A stretch of DNA of 64,000 nucleotides from NCBI GenBank assembly GCA_920105625.2, contig OV050031.1:5807501-5871500 (forward strand), read 5' to 3'. Made by a program: the position numbers and the translations under genes. The notes beneath the pieces were generated by a model that saw nothing but the letters and a program-made list of their open reading frames with translations, did no database searches and was not told the origin of the DNA. Numbering within the stretch: position 1 is the stretch's first letter; each line of letters opens with the position of its first letter. Origin of the DNA: Clusia tigrina. Its lineage: Eukaryota > Arthropoda > Insecta > Diptera > Clusiidae. This document shows positions 58,761 to 64,000 of this stretch, in pieces.

Positions 58761-58762
58761 GA

Positions 58763-58841
58763 GCAGGTGACTTCTGTGCATGGGACAAGTTCAGTTCAGT
58801 AGGCGCGCTGTGTGGGAATGCGGGAAGAAAACTTTCTCACG
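58763..58841. promoter_or_regulatory. SPS+A Notch response module (paired Su(H) sites plus proneural E-box)
   Basis: TGTGGGAA at 58811-58818 and TTCTCACG (CGTGAGAA on the other strand) at 58834-58841 both fit the Su(H) consensus YGTGDGAA. They are oriented head to head with a 15-nt spacer, the geometry of the Su(H) paired site in E(spl) promoters. A proneural A-type site GCAGGTG lies at 58763-58769, 41 bp upstream. Known E(spl) genes use this SPS+A combination to respond to Notch together with proneural bHLH activators. The nearest gene is E(spl)mdelta, whose ATG is about 2.17 kb downstream. Confidence 0.75.
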
Positions 58842-59561
58842 ATCCTCACAACACAGACAGCGTCGTCTCAGTGTCCCCCTGGTTGATGCGCATGCGATCT
58901 ACGCACTGATGGCATGCAACAACAATAGCACTGGCAATGGCGAAGATGATGATGTCGGCAGTGGTGGTGCTGGTGGTGATGGTGATGTTGCTGGCTATGG
59001 TGCTGGTGCTGGTGCTGTTGGTGGTTGAAACTATCGCAATTTCGTGCTGAAGAGGAAATAAAGCCCAGAGACAAAACCCAACCCAGCCAGCGTAACGTCA
59101 CACAAAAGAGCACACATCCAACACACTCACACACACACACACACACACCCGTTAGCAATTTCCAAAGTAAGCACTGCACGCATAGGACACGAACGCAAGC
59201 GCCCAGCACAAGCGAAGGCAGGAAGACATGCAGCCGAACACGAGACGAGAGACATTTTGATCGGTGGCGCACGAGAGCCCATTCGAGTGAGCTGCAAGTG
59301 TGGCCCTGGTCGGCCTATTCTTTGCCTGTTCGTATCATCTGTGTGTGTTATTGTTGATTTAGGTTGAGGGCTCTCTGCGAATGGATCGTGCATGGCACAA
59401 CTAAAATTGGGGTGCTTCGGAGCGAGTAAGAGTAAAGTACAGTGAGAAAAATTTGCGGGTATTACGGAAAATTCACATCAGTTGTGAGCATATGAGTAGT
59501 CAAAACAAGGAAGAAGGATGTCAAATATTCAAAATTAGAGGGAGATGTGGAATAAAATAAA

Positions 59562-59562
<1 letters not shown>

Positions 59563-59660
<98 letters not shown>

Positions 59661-59661
59661 T
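59563..59661. repeat. (TA)n microsatellite
   Basis: About 100 bp of TA dinucleotides with GTA interruptions, between the SPS+A module and the mdelta coding sequence. Confidence 0.97.
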
Positions 59662-59934
59662 AAATAATAAAATAAAATATAAAATTTAAGGTTATTTCTC
59701 AGCGAATTTATTGACAAGACAAGTTGCATTAATTTTCAAGTGAATTGACGACTACCGACTTCATTTAAATATATATTTTAATAATTAATTAATATAATTT
59801 TAAATTCAACAAATTCAGGAATAAGAGGTAGGTGTATTTTAAATGAATACAGAGCTGAGCTGCTAAGTTTTAGTGGGCTTGCTGGTGATTTTAGTTAGTG
59901 GTAATTTTGAAAACAGATGCCTTGTTCATTGTTG

Positions 59935-60132
59935 ACTTTGGTAACTGATGAATTATGTTACTGGTGCCTTTGGTTACTGATGACTTTGGTGACTGGTGAC
60001 TTTGGTTACTGATGAATTTGATTAGTGATGACTTTGTCTACTGGCGGCTCTGGTTACTGATGACTTTGCTCACTGGTGACTTTGGTTACTGGTGATTTTG
60101 CTTACTGGTGACTTTGGTTCTTGATGACTTAC
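59935..60132. repeat. About 16-bp tandem repeat
   Basis: A dozen imperfect units of GACTTTGGTTACTGAT, with GGTGACTGGT and GAATTTGATTAGTGAT variants. Confidence 0.85.
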
Positions 60133-60596
60133 TGAACAGCGACATAATGCACTATTACAAAGATATCATTGATCTCACATGTACAATTTTAACTCAATAA
60201 ATATAAATACTCGTACCAGTAACTTCGAGCGTTGTAGTTGCAACAATGTAAAAGCGAATTGATCGCTCCCCGCTAGATTTCCATTATAAGTTTTGATTGA
60301 TTTTATGCAATAATAGTTTTATCCTCTACTTATCTATAATAAAAACGTCTGGTAAGTAAAGCTACCATAAGCCCATAATTTTCTATTCTCCATTAGGGAC
60401 TTTGGACATATAAAGGAAGAATAGTTTTACCCTCTACTATTCTCCAATATTTGGCTTTTTGTAAACTTTTAAATTAACTGCTTAAGTGAACTTCTCAAGA
60501 TAGAAGTGGAATACATAGCTTCGAATCCTTCTCATCACAAAGAAATTATTCACAGTGTATTTTGAAATTGTAGCCCTCAGGTTCGCAACGCTCACA

Positions 60597-60602
60597 CACG
60601 TG
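60597..60602. promoter_or_regulatory. CACGTG E-box upstream of mdelta
   Basis: Class C-type hexamer in ACACACGTGCAAG, about 410 bp upstream of the mdelta ATG. Hairy/E(spl) repressors bind CACGTG and CACGCG sites, so it could serve feedback repression. A hexamer alone is weak evidence. Confidence 0.3.
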
Positions 60603-60881
60603 CAAGTAGCGTGTGCACTTTCCCGTACTGCAGAAGTGCTGCGGGAGAGTGCGACGTTTTGGGTGCACTTCGGAGCGCTGTCGACCGCACTTTTGACGCT
60701 AGAGGAGCCCAGCAGGGAGAGACACTTGCGCAGCCAACGAACGCTGAACGCAACACGACAGGTTGGCAGGTCGCTGCTTAAGGGTAGGAAGCCAGGCATC
60801 CAGTCGGCCAGCCGACACACGCACAGCCGCCGCCACAGATGCCGGTACACTCTTGATTTCGTACGAACGACGAGAGTGGGC

Positions 60882-60890
60882 TACAAAAAG
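60882..60890 (+). promoter_or_regulatory. TATA-like box of the proximal mdelta promoter (candidate)
   Basis: TACAAAAAG in GGGCTACAAAAAGGATC, about 120 bp upstream of the ATG. A start about 25-30 nt downstream (near 60915) would give a leader of roughly 95 nt, the usual short leader of E(spl) genes. The match differs from TATAAAAAG by one base. Confidence 0.35.
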
Positions 60891-61009
60891 GATCGGTTTA
60901 CCTTGCGGCCACATCATTTCCCAATCGGCTACCGTGCAGTAAACACTTTCATAGCACTTTTTGCTCTACTTTTTGCACTGAAACAGTTCCGTATTTGGTA
61001 AACGCAAAG

Positions 61010-61567
61010 ATGGCCGTGGATGGGCAACGATTTATGACCAAGACCCAGCACTATCGCAAGATAACGAAACCGCTGCTGGAGCGCAAGCGGCGCGCTCGCA
61101 TGAATCTCTACTTGGACGAGCTGAAGGATCTCATTGTGGACACAATGGAGGCGCAGGGCGAGCATGTCACCAAACTGGAGAAGGCCGACATACTCGAGAT
61201 GACGGTGAATTATCTGAAGACGAACAAGCCCGACATAACGGCCACGGCTCAAGCGGCTCCGGGCTCACCGCACGGCGTCAACTTGGAGAAATTTCGTGCT
61301 GGCTACACACAGGCGGCCTACGAGGTGTCCAAAGTGTTCGCCACCTTACCCGGTCTGGATTTGAAGTTTGGCACTCGGCTCATGAAACACTTGGGCTACC
61401 AGTTGAAAGATTTGAAGCGCCCTACGCGGCCAGCGGAGAGAGACAATGAGGAGTGTAGCGCAACAAGTGGAGAGCAGCAACTCAGTGAAGATGATGATTA
61501 TGAGCCTTGCGCAATGGAGCTGCAAGAACCGCAGCCAAAAGGCGACGATGTTTGGCGTCCTTGGTGA
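61010..61567 (+). CDS. E(spl)mdelta-HLH: Enhancer of split mdelta, bHLH-Orange-WRPW repressor
   Basis: Single-exon gene of 185 residues; E(spl) bHLH genes are intronless and about this size. Start ATG in context CAAAGATGG. The basic region and helix-loop-helix span residues about 14-70 (KPLLERKRRARMNLYLDELK; KLEKADILEMTVNYLK), the Orange domain about 93-130 (FRAGYTQAAYEVSKVFATLP; TRLMKHLGYQLKDLK), and the protein ends WRPW, the Groucho-binding tetrapeptide. The opening M-A-V-x-G-Q-R-F-M-T-K-T-Q-H-Y and the DLKFGT Orange motif identify mdelta rather than mgamma, mbeta, m3, m5, m7 or m8. An acidic SEDDDYEP stretch before the tail contains a CK2-type site. The protein represses proneural genes in Notch-activated cells. 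Confidence 0.95.
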   Translation: MAVDGQRFMTKTQHYRKITKPLLERKRRARMNLYLDELKDLIVDTMEAQGEHVTKLEKADILEMTVNYLKTNKPDITATAQAAPGSPHGVNLEKFRAGYTQAAYEVSKVFATLPGLDLKFGTRLMKHLGYQLKDLKRPTRPAERDNEECSATSGEQQLSEDDDYEPCAMELQEPQPKGDDVWRPW

Positions 61568-61639
61568 ATGTTGAATCTGAGCTTCCAAAAGTGTCACTCA
61601 GGACCGCACCCCGGGGCAATGGCTAACCACCAATTGTGC

Positions 61640-61960
61640 AGCTTTATTACTCGTAATTTGACATGTTTTTGTTAAGAATCATTTTGTCTTCTTTTATTTG
61701 TACAAAGGCGCATTCGGGCGCTTATAGTTTAAGCCGTAGTTCTAGTTGTGTATTTATGTGATTCGTCTGTGATAGTTTTTAAGCATTCAAGTATGTAAAC
61801 ACCTTGATCTCCGATCTTTATATCGAAGCTTTCATTTATTGCTTTCAGTTGTAAGTTTTTATTTATAATGTAGTATTTTAGAGCGTTGAGCTTCCATCAC
61901 ATCTTCCATTATTGCCTTAGCTGTAAGGATTTGCTTTAATTTTAATAAATGTCAGCTTTA
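61640..61960 (+). promoter_or_regulatory. K-box and Brd-box motifs in the mdelta 3' UTR
   Basis: Brd boxes (AGCTTTA) at 61640-61646 and 61954-61960. K boxes (TGTGAT) at 61757-61762 and 61768-61773. A polyadenylation signal AATAAA is at 61944-61949. In Drosophila these motifs in E(spl) and Bearded family 3' UTRs are seed targets of the miR-2/13/11/6 (K box) and miR-4/79 (Brd box) families and lower expression. I did not find an exact GY box (GTCTTCC). Confidence 0.75.
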
Positions 61961-62350
61961 TTTTGTAAAGAAAAATATTTCTACGTCTTTCTTTCAAGTT
62001 TGTCAGACTAACTTCTACTCTGATGAAAGGGGGACATGGTAATTAGTTGACTTTCAGCTTTTGTTTATGTATGAAGTCCTTGTAACAGTGACGGATCAGA
62101 AGCACATGAAATTTATGATCCAAATTTTGTATAGAAATCCATGAGTAATTTTTACTGCTGTTACATATAAAAGTTTAGAGACAATTTAAAAGTTCCCCGG
62201 GTGTGTTAAGGTTGAAGGCGCTGATTACAGCCACCTTGACCTAGTTACTAGACAAAGGAGGGTGTAATCATCACTTTCAGAGATTTAGATTAGATTCTAG
62301 TATGTCACTCTTATACTCGTGAGGGGGTCTTCTAATACTATTCTCTATAT

Positions 62351-62551
62351 CAGAGGTCGTCAAAGTGGTCTATATAGACCCCCAGGGGTCTATTTAACAA
62401 AAGCGGGGTCGATCCGAGCCAGGGGGTCGATCCGAATCTAATAGAGTTTTATTTTAATTACCAGAAAATTACTTTTATGGGGGTCGATGGATTCGATGGA
62501 TTTCGAAAAATTATATAGGGGTCGATGATCAAAAAAGTTTGGCGGCCCATG
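62351..62551. mobile_element. hAT-like MITE with 8-bp target duplication
   Basis: 201-bp element bounded by CAGAGGTCGTCAAA and, read from the right, CATGGGCCGCCAAA. It is flanked on both sides by the identical octamer CTCTATAT (62343-62350 and 62552-62559). An 8-bp duplication and a CA-start inverted repeat are hAT features. The interior repeats GGGGTCGATC-like words. Confidence 0.82.
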
Positions 62552-63399
62552 CTCTATATCATCGTTCTCCTTGAGTCGTACAGCTTAACTGAATTATTCA
62601 TAAGAGTGAAAAATGCCCTAAATCGGTTAACTGAATTATTCATACGAGTGAAAAATATCCTAAATCTGTGTACAAGTCATTAACTTTGATGTGAGGTATT
62701 CGCAGTAATAGCGAAGGAAGTCAACATTGCAGTATTAAATGCATATTGAGGTGGACTCTGATTATGTCTGAACTGGCGCTGATATTGCTCTGCTTGTCTC
62801 TCTTTCTACTTGCCTGACCCATTCTCGAGAAAGTGTCTAAGTCAAATTTAGAGGATACAGTAAGAATTCTGAGTAAATGCCGACACCCTCACTTGAGGAT
62901 TAAAGGGTTTACGTCAAGTTTACTTTTCAAGGAATTGGCACTCGTTTACTACAAATATTTATTTATTTATGTGCAATGAGATGGGATTCTATTGAAAAGC
63001 ATGCTTATACATTATTTTAATTTGGATAATATTTTTTTATAATTTACAAAAATAAAATAATATCATATTTTACCTTAAATTAATATGAGGCCAAATTATA
63101 TATAAAATGTTCAGAGCAGAGCGCGAAGTAAGGACTTGTTTTTTTTGTCGCTACAATTTGTCAGACCATAAGAAATCCATTGTACTATATATGACGTTTA
63201 ATTTGTTTACAATATAGCGTCCCGACCTCGACGCCTGCTCTAGAGAGCGTTATCCGAGGGATGTGGGTGGAAAGGAGACGATTTTAGTGGCGTAGGCCTC
63301 TTCGGAGGAGTCCACAGTACCAGCGCGGCAAGGCCCTGTTGGTCTCCATGAGGATTTTACGTCTCCCAACAGAGGAAAAAAAAGAAAAGAAACTATTCT

Positions 63400-63700
63400 T
63401 TTAATTTACTTGATCTGTGAACAAATGTCAGTAGCTCCTGAGTCCTTAAGGAGACAAAGTATAAGCTACTTGGCTTGTCGGTGCCATAAAACTCTAATTT
63501 GATATTCGAACATTCGAGGCACACGCACAAAAAGTCAACTGTCTCTTCTTCCTTTCCAACAAGCTAGGCAAAGAGATATTATGCATAACATTTCCATGTG
63601 CTTAGCACCCATAAAATGATCCTTGATCAATCCTATCAAAAAGCCACACTCCCTCTGACGTGTAGTTTAAGCCTATAATCATTTGTATTTACTACCAGAC
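63400..63700 (-). mobile_element. LINE 3' remnant, relative of 8680-9545
   Basis: The minus strand reads LVGKEEETVDFLCVCLECSN, the Cys/His tail that follows RNase H in Jockey/I-type LINEs and the same motif as ETVDHFLCLCPAF at 8.9 kb. Stops and frame changes show decay. The GC-rich block 63225-63370 just beyond may be its 3' UTR. Confidence 0.6.
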
Positions 63701-64000
63701 AGTTTGGAGAAGAAATGCTTTATAGTTTTGTAGGTCCTCAGCGTGTGCTCGTACAATCCACATTTTATAAGTCTTCTGATGTATTATTATCCTTGCTAAA
63801 AAGTTGGCAGCATTAACAGGAAATTTGTTAGTATCTAAATATCTGAGTCGATGCTACAGGATGAGCGGCGTAAAATGGAAAGAACACCGTTACGAGGGAA
63901 GGACCAAGTTCATGAAGACTGGGGTGCACTCGGGGTTTCCAACTGGCGTGAGCGTGTGCTTAGCAAAAACGTGTCTTTAGGCTCTTGGGTAGCTCGAATT

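Larger units (their letters stand above)
61970..64000. other. Intergenic DNA after mdelta
   Basis: No gene recognised. It contains a hAT-like MITE (62351-62551) and a LINE remnant (63400-63700). The next E(spl) complex member would be expected beyond the window. Confidence 0.45.

Overview
The window is nuclear DNA of a higher fly (Diptera). It has short GT-AG introns, AT-rich gene deserts, and four intron-containing or single-exon genes whose closest relatives, by recognition of their proteins, are Drosophila genes. Gene size, repeat load and a large simple-repeat fraction fit a tephritid-like or other schizophoran fly, but the genus cannot be fixed from the sequence alone.

Layout: 1-1130 is T-rich low-complexity DNA. 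The last two coding exons of a TMEM165/GDT1 Golgi cation transporter follow (1336-1765, +). A secreted serpin of the Spn88Ea type lies at 3746-5093 (-). A long gene-poor stretch (5.5-14.4 kb) holds a LINE remnant broken by a MITE, a SINE fragment and an inverted-repeat element. Rpn1 (PSMD2), the scaffold subunit of the 26S proteasome base, is at 14538-17414 (+). After another repeat-bearing desert, the complete Nf1 (neurofibromin, RasGAP) gene occupies 23184-42326 (+), with an alternative last exon at 49677-49809. Two tRNA genes follow (Pro-TGG on -, Ala-AGC on +). The last gene is E(spl)mdelta, a Notch-responsive bHLH-Orange-WRPW repressor, at 61010-61567 (+).

Nf1 next to E(spl)mdelta is the Drosophila 96F arrangement as I recall it, so the right half of the window looks like the proximal edge of the Enhancer of split complex. 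About 2.2 kb upstream of the mdelta ATG is a paired Su(H) site with a nearby proneural E-box (the SPS+A Notch code). Its 3' UTR carries K-box and Brd-box microRNA motifs.

Features most worth a second look are: (i) the SPS+A module far from the mdelta ORF; (ii) an Nf1 stop codon that overlaps a 5' splice site and can be spliced away to reach an alternative C-terminus; (iii) a roughly 190-residue Gln-rich insertion in Nf1; (iv) an apparent one-base defect at an Rpn1 splice donor; (v) a tRNA-derived SINE family with three copies; (vi) several undescribed-looking inverted-repeat elements, one nested in a LINE with a clear target duplication; and (vii) seven unrelated minisatellites within 17 kb. 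I found no wholly new protein system; the novelty is in regulatory architecture, isoform structure and repeats.
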